Below are positions 7,989 through 14,605 of a stretch of DNA of 21,606 bases, in pieces. Below the pieces are notes generated by a model. The model did not search any database. It was not told the DNA's origin and was given only the letters and a program-made list of their open reading frames with translations. Location of the stretch: assembly GCA_014379045.1 (NCBI GenBank), contig JACMMK010000339.1, positions 1-21,606 of the forward strand. Reading direction: 5' to 3'. How positions within the stretch are numbered: the first letter of the stretch is position 1; every line of letters begins with the position of its first letter. The stretch comes from Burkholderiales bacterium. GTDB taxonomy: Bacteria > Pseudomonadota > Gammaproteobacteria > Burkholderiales > CAIKXV01. The translations under genes and the position numbers were made by a program.

Positions 7989-8990
7989 ATGGAAAAGTTT
8001 CCCGCGCCATCGATCCGCGCTGCAGTCATGGGCGCCGTCTCGGTACTCGCGCTGAGTGCGGCGTTTACTCCGACACGCGCACAGACGAACGTTCCCTACC
8101 CTTCGAAGCCACTGCGCGTGATCGTTCCGTTGCCTGCGGGTGGGCCTACCGACATCCTCGCGCGTATCGTCGCCACCCCGTTGCAGGATCGACTCGGACA
8201 GGCGGTCGTGATCGACAACCGCCCCGGCGCCGGCGGCAACATCGGGGCCGAAATCGTGGCCAGGTCCTCGCCCGACGGCTACACGTTGTTCGCCGGTACG
8301 TCGGGCCCGCTCGCCAACAATATCAGCCTGTATGCGAAGCTGCCGTTCGACCCGGTCCGCGATTTCTCGCCCATCGCTCTCGTTGCTTCGGCGCCGTTCG
8401 TGCTGGCAGTGCATCCGTCCGTGCCAGTCACGAATGTGAAGGAGTTCATCGCCTATGCCAAGGCGCGCCCGGGCCAGTTGAACTACGGCGCCGTGCCCGG
8501 TGCAGCCGCGCACCTCGCCACCGAGATGTTTCGCAGCCTCGCGGGAATCGATATCGTCCATGTGCCGTACAAGGGGGCGGGCCCGGCGACGACCGACGTG
8601 ATCGCAGGCCAGATCCAGTTCACGTTCGCCTCGACGCCCGGTGCCATTCCTCACGTCAAGAGCGGCAAGCTTCGTGCGTTGGCGGTAACCAGTACCAAGC
8701 GCGTGGCGCAGGCTCCGGAAATCCCGACCGTGGCCGAAGGCGGCGGGCCGGTTATGTCGGCCGAGGTCTGGTATGGCTTCGTTGCACCCGCCAAGACCCC
8801 GCGCGAGATCGTCAACCGGCTTCATACCGACATCGTGCAGATCGTGCAGACCCCGGCCACTCGCGATCGGATGCTGGCCAGCGACTTCGAGCCCAGACTG
8901 ATGGCGCCGGACGAGTTCGCCGCCTTCATCAAGTCCGAGATCGCGCGCTGGGGCAAGGTGATCCGCAGCGCCAAGATCACTGCCGACTGA
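7989..8990 (+). CDS. Bug-family (TTT) periplasmic solute-binding receptor 1
   Basis: The 333-residue protein starts with a Sec signal peptide (about 1-31, ending TPTRAQ). It has the standard Bug signatures: YPSKPLRVIVPLPAGGPTDILAR, VVIDNRPGAGGNIGAE, SPDGYTLFAG, RPGQLNYG, IVHVPYKGAGPA, and the C-terminal SEIARWGKVIRSAKI. Bug receptors bind small carboxylates and related molecules in the periplasm for tripartite tricarboxylate transporters or for signalling. GAGG lies just before ATG 7989. Being 11 bases downstream of the glycosidase-like gene, it probably binds that enzyme's substrate or product. No TctA or TctB membrane subunit is present, which is common for expanded Bug families. Confidence 0.95.
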   Translation: MEKFPAPSIRAAVMGAVSVLALSAAFTPTRAQTNVPYPSKPLRVIVPLPAGGPTDILARIVATPLQDRLGQAVVIDNRPGAGGNIGAEIVARSSPDGYTLFAGTSGPLANNISLYAKLPFDPVRDFSPIALVASAPFVLAVHPSVPVTNVKEFIAYAKARPGQLNYGAVPGAAAHLATEMFRSLAGIDIVHVPYKGAGPATTDVIAGQIQFTFASTPGAIPHVKSGKLRALAVTSTKRVAQAPEIPTVAEGGGPVMSAEVWYGFVAPAKTPREIVNRLHTDIVQIVQTPATRDRMLASDFEPRLMAPDEFAAFIKSEIARWGKVIRSAKITAD

Positions 8991-9165
8991 GCAGAGGGCG
9001 TTGACTTGCCCGGTCGGGTTTCCAGCCACGCGCCTCAGGTGCTTCGTGAGCCCCGGGCCCAATCAGCGTACAGCGTCGGGGCTGAAGGTTGTAGGCGGCA
9101 TTGCGTGCGTGGTGTCGCCGATCGACGTATGATCGTCAATCGATTCATGCTAGTTGCGTCACCTG

Positions 9166-9178
9166 CCCGCTGGGCGGG
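9166..9178. other. Small GC-rich hairpin upstream of the radical SAM cluster
   Basis: CCCGC (9166-9170) and GCGGG (9174-9178) can form a 5-bp stem with a 3-base loop, about 50 bases before the radical SAM start. There is no clear T-run after it. It could attenuate read-through from the Bug gene or structure the 5' leader. A promoter for the cluster must lie in 8991-9226 if the cluster is independent, but I could not find a convincing -35/-10 pair; TATGAT at 9128-9133 has no well-spaced partner. Confidence 0.25.
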
Positions 9179-9226
9179 GTCTTCCCGTTGCGACCCGGCA
9201 AAAAGAGGATAGTCGAGATCGTTCTC

Positions 9227-10153
9227 ATGGCTGCCCGCCCCGAGCGACTCAATCTGGCCGTCGCCAAGCGCTGTTATGTCGCTTGCCGGGGGTGTTACAC
9301 TTACTTCGGTGGGCGCGAGCCCGACCTCGCTGCGTTGGAGTCGTCAGTCGCGGCGTTCGTTCGTCTTGGCATCGGGGACGTGACCCTCTCCGGCGGCGAC
9401 CCGCTGACGATCGACGGTCTGTCCGAATTCCTCCATCGGCTGCGTGACTGCGGCGTGCAGTCGATCAAGGTCGATACCGTGGGCGTCGACCTGCAACAGT
9501 CGTCGGCCGAGGGGAGTGGTCCGTCACGAAAGTTGACTGAACTGCTAGGCGCAGCCGACTTCCTCGGCATTCCGCTCGATGGCTGGTCGAACGAGAGCGT
9601 ACAGCTGTTCCGGCGCGGGCGCCGCGCGCTGTACGCGGAAACGACTTCGCTGCTCGATCTGCTCGACTCGCTCGGCGGCCCGTCGCGGGTGGTCGTCAAC
9701 ACCGTCGCGCACCGCGGCAATCTCGCCGACCTCGATCGTATAGGCGCCGAGGTGCTACGCCACGGCGCCGTCGCGCACTGGAACATTTTCCAGTACACAC
9801 CGACCGATCAGGCGGCAGCGCACGACAGTCGGCACCTGGCAGTCGGTGACGAGGCGTTCGCGCGTGCCGAGGCCGAGTTGATGGCCTCGCTGCCGGCGTC
9901 GACGAACCGCCGTGCGTTGCCGAGCATCGCGTTCCGCAGCTCGGGGTCGCGGGTCGGGCAGTACCTGCTGATCAACAGCGACGGAGACGCGTGGTTGCCG
10001 GACGCGCTCGGTCGGACAGTGCTGTTGGGTAACGTGTACGGGGAGGAAGCCCGGATTTTGCAGCGTTGGGTGCAGGCGGTGGCGGCCCTCCAACAACGGT
10101 CGATCCGCGCGTCGATACCGCGCAAGGCGGTGCGCATGGTCGCGGCGTCCTGA
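9227..10153 (+). CDS. Radical SAM enzyme, viperin-like motif order
   Basis: The 308-residue product carries the radical SAM iron-sulfur motif C16-x3-C20-x2-C23 (KRCYVACRGCYTYFG) and a SAM-binding LSGGDP at 55-59. Later motifs follow the order seen in viperins: a cleft strand IPLDGW (115-120), VNTVAHRGN (157-165), HWNIFQYTP (184-192) resembling viperin's W-K-x-F-Q, AVGDEAF (205-211), and a terminal YLLINSDGDAWLPD (246-259). There is no extra cysteine-rich SPASM domain. By established knowledge these enzymes cleave SAM to a 5'-deoxyadenosyl radical; viperins use it to turn CTP, GTP or UTP into 3'-deoxy-didehydro nucleotides. Whether this protein does so is inference. ATG 9227 is the closest in-frame ATG to the cluster-binding motif; GAGGA at 9205-9209 is rather far upstream, so the start could differ slightly. 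The stop shares one base with the next start (TGATG), so it is coupled to the TIR-FGE gene. Confidence 0.85.
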   Translation: MAARPERLNLAVAKRCYVACRGCYTYFGGREPDLAALESSVAAFVRLGIGDVTLSGGDPLTIDGLSEFLHRLRDCGVQSIKVDTVGVDLQQSSAEGSGPSRKLTELLGAADFLGIPLDGWSNESVQLFRRGRRALYAETTSLLDLLDSLGGPSRVVVNTVAHRGNLADLDRIGAEVLRHGAVAHWNIFQYTPTDQAAAHDSRHLAVGDEAFARAEAELMASLPASTNRRALPSIAFRSSGSRVGQYLLINSDGDAWLPDALGRTVLLGNVYGEEARILQRWVQAVAALQQRSIRASIPRKAVRMVAAS

Positions 10154-11256
10154 TGGTGTTCATCAGCCACTCCCGAGACGATCGCGCCCTTGTCGTGGCA
10201 CTCGCACGCGAGCTGGCCGACGAGGGGATCGCGTGCGTGCTCGATCCGGAACTGGTCGAGGGCGATCCATTCTGGCGCGACGCGGTCGAGGCCTCCCTGG
10301 CCGAGTGTGAACTGATGGTCGGCGTCGTGTCCGAAAACGCGCTCGCCTCTCCGTGGGTGGAGCAGGAACAGCGCGCCTACACGGGGCGCAAGCTGTGGCT
10401 GGCCCGCGCCGGGTGGAATCGCGGGGGCGAGACATTGCACCCGCGTCGGGACTGTCCTTTACCGCTCGGCGAGGCGACGCAGATCATCCGTGACGCGCTC
10501 CCTGCCCATTCGAGGCGTCGCCGAAAGCGCGCCGGCATGGCGGCACCGCTCCAGTCCGAAGCGCGTGTCGCCCGAGTGCGCGAAACGGCGGCGAAACTCG
10601 AGACGTTCCGCGCGTCGGTATCGCGGTTACCACGGCTCAGGCTGGACTTCGATGGCGACCGTGCCTCGATCGGCGAAGGTTTCCTGGAACTGCGGCGTAT
10701 CGCGACCCCGCGCGCGCCGTCCGCCTGGATCGGTACGCAACCGGTGAGCAACGCCCAATACCGCGCGTTCCTCGCGCTCACCGACTATCCGCCGCCGCCG
10801 ACCTGGAGCCGTACCGTTTTCTGCACCGACGATGCGCCGGTCACCGGCGTGAATTGGTATGAGGCGTGCGCATTCGCACTGTGGATGCGGGGGAGTCTGC
10901 CGAGTGAGACCGAGTGGGTGCAGGCAGCCCGAGGTGCCGAGCCGCGGCGCGTCTACGCTACCGCGACGGGCGAACTGGACGTCCGGCTCGCCTGTTATGG
11001 CCAACCGTTCGCCGACGCAGTGCCGGCACCGGCGACCGCTCACCCACCGAATGCCGAGGGCTTCCACGGAATGTGTGGGAATACCTGGGACTGGTGCGCA
11101 AGCCCCTGGCACAGCCATCGAGCCATCCGCGGCGGCGGTGCGATGGACGCACCACGTTTCTGCGCGATCGGATCCCGTTACCGCAATGCACCGATCGACC
11201 GTGACTGCTGTGTAGGATTTCGAGTCAAGATCGACGCGGTGTCCCCGATGAAGTAG
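10153..11256 (+). CDS. TIR domain fused to an FGE-sulfatase (C-type lectin fold) domain
   Basis: Of 367 residues, 1-80 form a TIR domain: VFISHSRDDRALV, a box-2-like LDPELVEGDPFWRDAVEASL, MVGVVSENALASPWVEQE. Glu72, four residues after Trp68, aligns with the catalytic Glu of TIR NADases such as SARM1 (WVHKE), so NAD+ cleavage is plausible. A basic linker (RRRRKR at 121-126) follows. Residues about 165-360 form a formylglycine-generating-enzyme/SUMF1 domain: WIGTQPVSNAQYRAFL, VTGVNWYEACAFALWM, LPSETEWVQAARG, GMCGNTWDWCASPW, AIRGGG, CCVGFRVKI. Of the two copper-binding catalytic cysteines of true FGEs, the first position is Asp332 and the second is kept as Cys337, so formylglycine synthesis is doubtful and the domain may instead bind a ligand. 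It starts one base inside the radical SAM stop codon. Confidence 0.9.
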   Translation: MVFISHSRDDRALVVALARELADEGIACVLDPELVEGDPFWRDAVEASLAECELMVGVVSENALASPWVEQEQRAYTGRKLWLARAGWNRGGETLHPRRDCPLPLGEATQIIRDALPAHSRRRRKRAGMAAPLQSEARVARVRETAAKLETFRASVSRLPRLRLDFDGDRASIGEGFLELRRIATPRAPSAWIGTQPVSNAQYRAFLALTDYPPPPTWSRTVFCTDDAPVTGVNWYEACAFALWMRGSLPSETEWVQAARGAEPRRVYATATGELDVRLACYGQPFADAVPAPATAHPPNAEGFHGMCGNTWDWCASPWHSHRAIRGGGAMDAPRFCAIGSRYRNAPIDRDCCVGFRVKIDAVSPMK

Positions 11257-11271
11257 ACGAGGGAGAGTGCG

Positions 11272-11556
11272 ATGAACGAACGCGAAGCCGTAGATGTGCT
11301 GCATGCGATCGAACACCTCGAGCCCAAGGAGCGTGCTGCGGCACTCGGGCATTGGATCTACGTGCGCACCGCACACCGGGGCAAGAGCGACTGGGCCTTG
11401 CGCGTGAGCGATGCCTGGGAAGACCTCGATACCGAAGCGCGTGAGTTCAATCTGGCGAGTATCGAGACGTGGGCACAGACGCCCGAGGTGTTGAACGCGT
11501 TCGTCGCGGCGGTGTCCGCGTACAGGAAGAAGATCGAGGGCGGCAGCGGCCGCTAG
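11272..11556 (+). CDS. Small 94-residue protein of unknown function in the TIR cluster
   Basis: I do not recognise this family. The protein looks largely helical and acidic: an N-terminal helix NEREAVDVLHAIEHLEPKER, a central GHWIYVRTAHRGKSDWALRVSDAW, and a C-terminal half WEDLDTEAREFNLASIETW leading to SAYRKKIEGG. The middle (W..L..E.RE.N...I) faintly recalls the RyR repeat, which has been seen with nucleotide-signalling conflict genes, but that is a weak resemblance by eye. It has a clear ribosome-binding site (GAGGGAGAG just after the TIR-FGE stop), lies 15 bases after that gene, and ends inside the AGGAGG preceding the next translation unit. Its position suggests an adaptor, an inhibitor or a partner for the TIR-FGE protein. 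Confidence 0.72.
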   Translation: MNEREAVDVLHAIEHLEPKERAAALGHWIYVRTAHRGKSDWALRVSDAWEDLDTEAREFNLASIETWAQTPEVLNAFVAAVSAYRKKIEGGSGR

Positions 11557-11568
11557 GAGGTCGCTTAA

Positions 11569-11610
11569 GTGTTTCGGACATCTATTCAGTCGGGGCACCC
11601 ACGCCGATGA
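11569..11610 (+). CDS. Possible 13-codon leader peptide coupled to the NUDIX gene
   Basis: A perfect AGGAGG (11555-11560) stands 8 bases before a GTG at 11569. That frame runs 13 codons and ends in a TGA (11608-11610) that overlaps the NUDIX start as ATGA. The NUDIX ATG itself has no good ribosome-binding site and no alternative in-frame start near the AGGAGG. The simplest reading is that ribosomes load at AGGAGG, translate the mini-frame and re-initiate at the NUDIX gene. It could also be chance. Confidence 0.3.
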   Translation: MFRTSIQSGHPRR

Positions 11611-12227
11611 AGAAAGTCGTGATCGAGCGCGAAACCCGATTGCTGGACGACTTCTTCAAGGTCGACGCCGCCGAGCTTTCGCATGAACTTTTCAGCGGCG
11701 GGATGAGTTCCCCGGTCCGACGGCTGAACTTCGAGCGGGGCGATTCCGTCGCCGCGGTCGTATTCAACCGCGATACGCAACGCGTCATCCTGATCGAGCA
11801 GTTTCGCTATCCCGCCTGGCGCAAGGGGCCCGGCTGGATGACCGAAGCGGTCGCCGGCATCGTGATGCCCGACGAGGCGCCGGAAACGGCATTGCGCCGC
11901 GAAGTGCGCGAGGAGATCGGCTACGACATCGATGCGCTGCACTACGTCGCAAGCTTTTACCTGTCGCCGGGCGGGTCGTCGGAGCGGATCATTCTTTTCT
12001 GCGCCGAGGTGAGCGACGCTGGCCAGGTCAGTTCGGGTGGCGGGGTGCAGGCCGAGGGCGAGGACATCCGTGTGGTCGACTATTCGTTGGACGAGCTGCG
12101 CGAAGAGGTTCTGTTCGCCCGCATCGAGGATGCGAAGACGTTGGTCGGCATCATGTGGTTGCTGGCGCAGGGATTGAAGGGCGCGTCGGCGGCTGCGCCA
12201 CGGGCAGGCGGCGGCGCGCGTGGCTGA
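11607..12227 (+). CDS. NUDIX hydrolase, ADP-ribose/nucleotide-sugar pyrophosphatase-like
   Basis: The 206-residue protein has a complete Nudix box, G84-x5-E90-x7-R98-E99-V-x-E102-E103-x-G105-Y106, which binds the catalytic magnesium ions. Before it lies VAAVVFNRDTQRVILIEQFRYPAW, the N-terminal pattern of the NudF/NudK group that cleaves ADP-ribose or GDP-mannose into two monophosphates. After it comes YLSPGGSSERIILFCAEV, also typical of that group. In this cluster ADP-ribose made by a TIR NADase, or by the macro-domain neighbour's pathway, is an attractive substrate, but that is inference. Translation is probably coupled to the upstream mini-frame. Its last codons overlap the start of the next gene by 8 bases. 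The C-terminal GASAAAPRAGGGARG tail is low complexity. Confidence 0.92.
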   Translation: MKKVVIERETRLLDDFFKVDAAELSHELFSGGMSSPVRRLNFERGDSVAAVVFNRDTQRVILIEQFRYPAWRKGPGWMTEAVAGIVMPDEAPETALRREVREEIGYDIDALHYVASFYLSPGGSSERIILFCAEVSDAGQVSSGGGVQAEGEDIRVVDYSLDELREEVLFARIEDAKTLVGIMWLLAQGLKGASAAAPRAGGGARG

Positions 12228-13425
12228 GCGAGCGATAAACTGCTTCGTCATCATGCCGTTCGGCGAGAAGAAAGACGTCGACGGCAAGTTGATCGACTTC
12301 GACGCGATCTACGAGACGCTGATACGCGAGGCGGTCGAAGGCGCGGTCATGCAGAAGGTCGGCGGTCCGACGATCCGCTGCATCCGTTGCGACAAGATCG
12401 CCGAGGGCGGGTGGGTGCACAAAAAAATGATCTCGCACATCTTCGACGACGATGTGGCGGTGGTCGACCTCTCGACCCTCAATCCCAACGTGTTCTACGA
12501 GTTGGGCGTGCGCCACGCATTGCGCGAGTGCGTCACCGTGCTGCTTCGCCGCGTGGGCACCAGGACACCCTTCAATCTGGCCGGCTTCGACTGCATCACG
12601 TACGACGCCCGCACCCCGGCGGGGCTCGCGAAGGCGCGACGCACCCTCAGCACCTACATCGCGAACGGTCTGCGCGGGCAGGTGGCAGACAGCCTCGTGC
12701 ACGAAGTACTCCAGAAACGGCGGATCGCGACCGGTCCGGCCGAACGCATCGACCCGGCGAAAGCGCAGGTGTTCAAGCTGCGCAAGGCACCGCGCAAACG
12801 CATCAGCGTGCTTACCGGCGACATCCGCCACGTGACGGGGATCGACATCTGGGTCAATTCGGAGAACACCAACATGCAGATGGCGCGCTTCTTCGATCGT
12901 TCGGGGTCGGCCGTCATCCGTTACTTCGGCGCGAAACGCGATCGGGCAGGGCAGGTGATCGAGGACACGATCGCCGACGAACTCGCCGTGGCAATGGGTG
13001 CCGTGCCCTCGGTACCGCCGGGCACCGTCCTCGTAACTTCCGCAGGCGAATTGACCAATACCAATGGTGTAAAGCGGATCTTCCACGCCGCAGCGGTGCA
13101 CGGTCAACCCGGCGTCGGCTACCGGCCCGTACCGGAGGTCGAGACCTGTATCTCCGAAGCGCTCAAGACCGCGGATTCGACCGACTATGCGTCGGAGAAG
13201 CTTCGCTCGATCGTGTTCCCCATCCTCGGTGCAGGCACAGGGGGCGCCGATCTCAAGGACACGGTCTACCGCCTCGTGCACACCGCCATCAACTACTTCG
13301 AGCACAGATCGAGCTGCGCGGTATCGAATGCCTGTTTTCTGGCGTTCACGAATCGCGAGCGTGACGCGTGTCTGAGCGTACTGGCGCAGGCAGAAGTCGA
13401 TCGCGTCGCGGAACCTGCGCGGTAA
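12220..13425 (+). CDS. Deoxyribosyltransferase-like domain fused to a macro (ADP-ribose-binding) domain
   Basis: Residues 6-130 of the 401 have the pattern NCFVIMPFGEK, then ISHIFDDDVAVVDLSTLNPNVFYELGVRHAL. This is the nucleoside 2-deoxyribosyltransferase-like/TIR-related Rossmannoid domain found in many conflict and sensing proteins; Glu94 in YELG is at the family's nucleophile position. Residues about 193-385 form a macro domain: RISVLTGDIRHVTGIDIWVNSENTNMQ, GTVLVTSAGELTNTNGVKRIFHAAAV, and IVFPILGAGTGGADLKDT. Macro domains bind or hydrolyse ADP-ribose and its derivatives. The loop after VNSENT differs from the usual GGGVA glycine-rich loop, so ligand preference may differ. The start is GTG 12220, 8 bases inside the NUDIX gene, directly before the conserved domain. 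It closes the five-gene cluster; the convergent corA gene lies 69 bases on. Confidence 0.9.
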   Translation: MAERAINCFVIMPFGEKKDVDGKLIDFDAIYETLIREAVEGAVMQKVGGPTIRCIRCDKIAEGGWVHKKMISHIFDDDVAVVDLSTLNPNVFYELGVRHALRECVTVLLRRVGTRTPFNLAGFDCITYDARTPAGLAKARRTLSTYIANGLRGQVADSLVHEVLQKRRIATGPAERIDPAKAQVFKLRKAPRKRISVLTGDIRHVTGIDIWVNSENTNMQMARFFDRSGSAVIRYFGAKRDRAGQVIEDTIADELAVAMGAVPSVPPGTVLVTSAGELTNTNGVKRIFHAAAVHGQPGVGYRPVPEVETCISEALKTADSTDYASEKLRSIVFPILGAGTGGADLKDTVYRLVHTAINYFEHRSSCAVSNACFLAFTNRERDACLSVLAQAEVDRVAEPAR

Positions 13426-13494
13426 TCCGGACGGGCGTTGCAGGTGTCGGCGCGACAGTCGCCCTGTGCACGCGCAGATGCGGGCTTTCGGGCC

Positions 13495-14463
13495 TCATAG
13501 CCAGCCCGACCTGCGGAAGCGCCAAGCGAGAACCCCGGCCGTCCCCACCATCAGCGCGAGCGCCGCGGGATATCCCCACGGCTCGTTGAGCTCCGGCATG
13601 AATTCGAAGTTCATTCCCCAGATGCCTGCCAAAGCCGTCACCGCGCCGAAGATGGCAGCCCATGCCGCGAGCCGCTTAGAGATATCCGTCTGATCCATGG
13701 TCACCATCGACAGATTCACCGTCATCGCGGTCCCGATCGAATCGCGCAGACCTTCGAGTGCGCGCATGGCCCGATACATGTATTCGTAGACATCGCGGAA
13801 GTAGTCGTTCATTCCAGCGACGACGCGAGGCACTCTGCCGCCATGCAGTTTGCTGGCGGCATCGTACAGCGGCGCCACCGCGTGTCTCATCTCTGTCACG
13901 CGCTGCTTGAGTCCGTAGAGCCGCTCCAGCGCCTCGCGCTGCTTGCCACGGCCGAAGATCAGCGGTTCGATCCGGTCGAACTCTTCATCCATCTCGTCGA
14001 TCACGGGAAAGAATCGGTCGATGACATTCTCCAGCAGCGCATAGAACACAATGCCCGGCCCGAGTTCGAGCAGCTCGGGTTCGTGTTCCAGGCGCGCCCG
14101 CACCCCCAACAGGTTTCGATCGCTGTTCGTGCGCAGGGACAGAACGAAGCGTGGGCCCACGAAGACGTCGAGTTCGCCTACATTCAATGCATTGCCGGAG
14201 TATTCGACCAACTTCAGCACGGCGAACAGGATGTCGTCGTCGTACTCGGCGATGATCGGTCGCTGGGATACTCGGCGCGCTTCTTCGATCGCTTCGTCCG
14301 GAAGTTGGAAGGCTGCCTTTGCGGCGCCGAGCTCTGCGTCATCGGGATCACGCAGCGCAACCCAGACGAACCCCGCGTGAGTGTCGAGCCAATCGCGAAC
14401 CGCCGACATCGGCAGGTCACATGACCGCCGACCTTTCTCATACGCGACGCAGTTGACGAGCAT
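13495..14463 (-). CDS. corA: CorA-family divalent metal ion (Mg2+/Co2+) transporter
   Basis: The 322-residue product has the CorA plan: a large acidic cytosolic N-terminal domain (LVNCVAYEKGRR, VWVALRDPDD, FDRIEPLIFG), a long stalk helix around KQREALERLYGLKQRVTEMRH, and two C-terminal membrane helices. The first helix ends in the signature GMN (about 283-285) in GIWGMNFEFMPEL. Homopentamers let Mg2+, and also Co2+ or Ni2+, into the cell. The start at 14463 is preferred to the ATG at 14481, because GGAGG lies 9 bases before it and MLVNCVAY is the usual beginning. It converges with the TIR/NUDIX/macro cluster and diverges from mntP over a 142-base gap. Confidence 0.95.
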   Translation of the reverse strand: MLVNCVAYEKGRRSCDLPMSAVRDWLDTHAGFVWVALRDPDDAELGAAKAAFQLPDEAIEEARRVSQRPIIAEYDDDILFAVLKLVEYSGNALNVGELDVFVGPRFVLSLRTNSDRNLLGVRARLEHEPELLELGPGIVFYALLENVIDRFFPVIDEMDEEFDRIEPLIFGRGKQREALERLYGLKQRVTEMRHAVAPLYDAASKLHGGRVPRVVAGMNDYFRDVYEYMYRAMRALEGLRDSIGTAMTVNLSMVTMDQTDISKRLAAWAAIFGAVTALAGIWGMNFEFMPELNEPWGYPAALALMVGTAGVLAWRFRRSGWL

Positions 14464-14605
14464 GAACGGCCACCTCCACATACCTGAACAATGAGATCGA
14501 TGACTCCTTGAACGTTACCACCGGGCGGTCGTCTGAGAACGCGGCCCGGGGGATCCAGCAACCGTGCTCGAGTGACCGACGGCCGCACGAAGGAGCTTGT
14601 TGCAG

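Noticed and set aside
10153..11256. Diversity-generating retroelement target, based on the TIR-FGE architecture
   Set aside because: No reverse transcriptase, accessory gene or template repeat is present in the window, and the C-terminus reads like an ordinary FGE-fold protein.
14482..14605. Possible manganese (yybP-ykoY) riboswitch before mntP
   Set aside because: The 124 bases are GC-rich with some pairing potential, but I could not place the conserved riboswitch core, so it is not reported.
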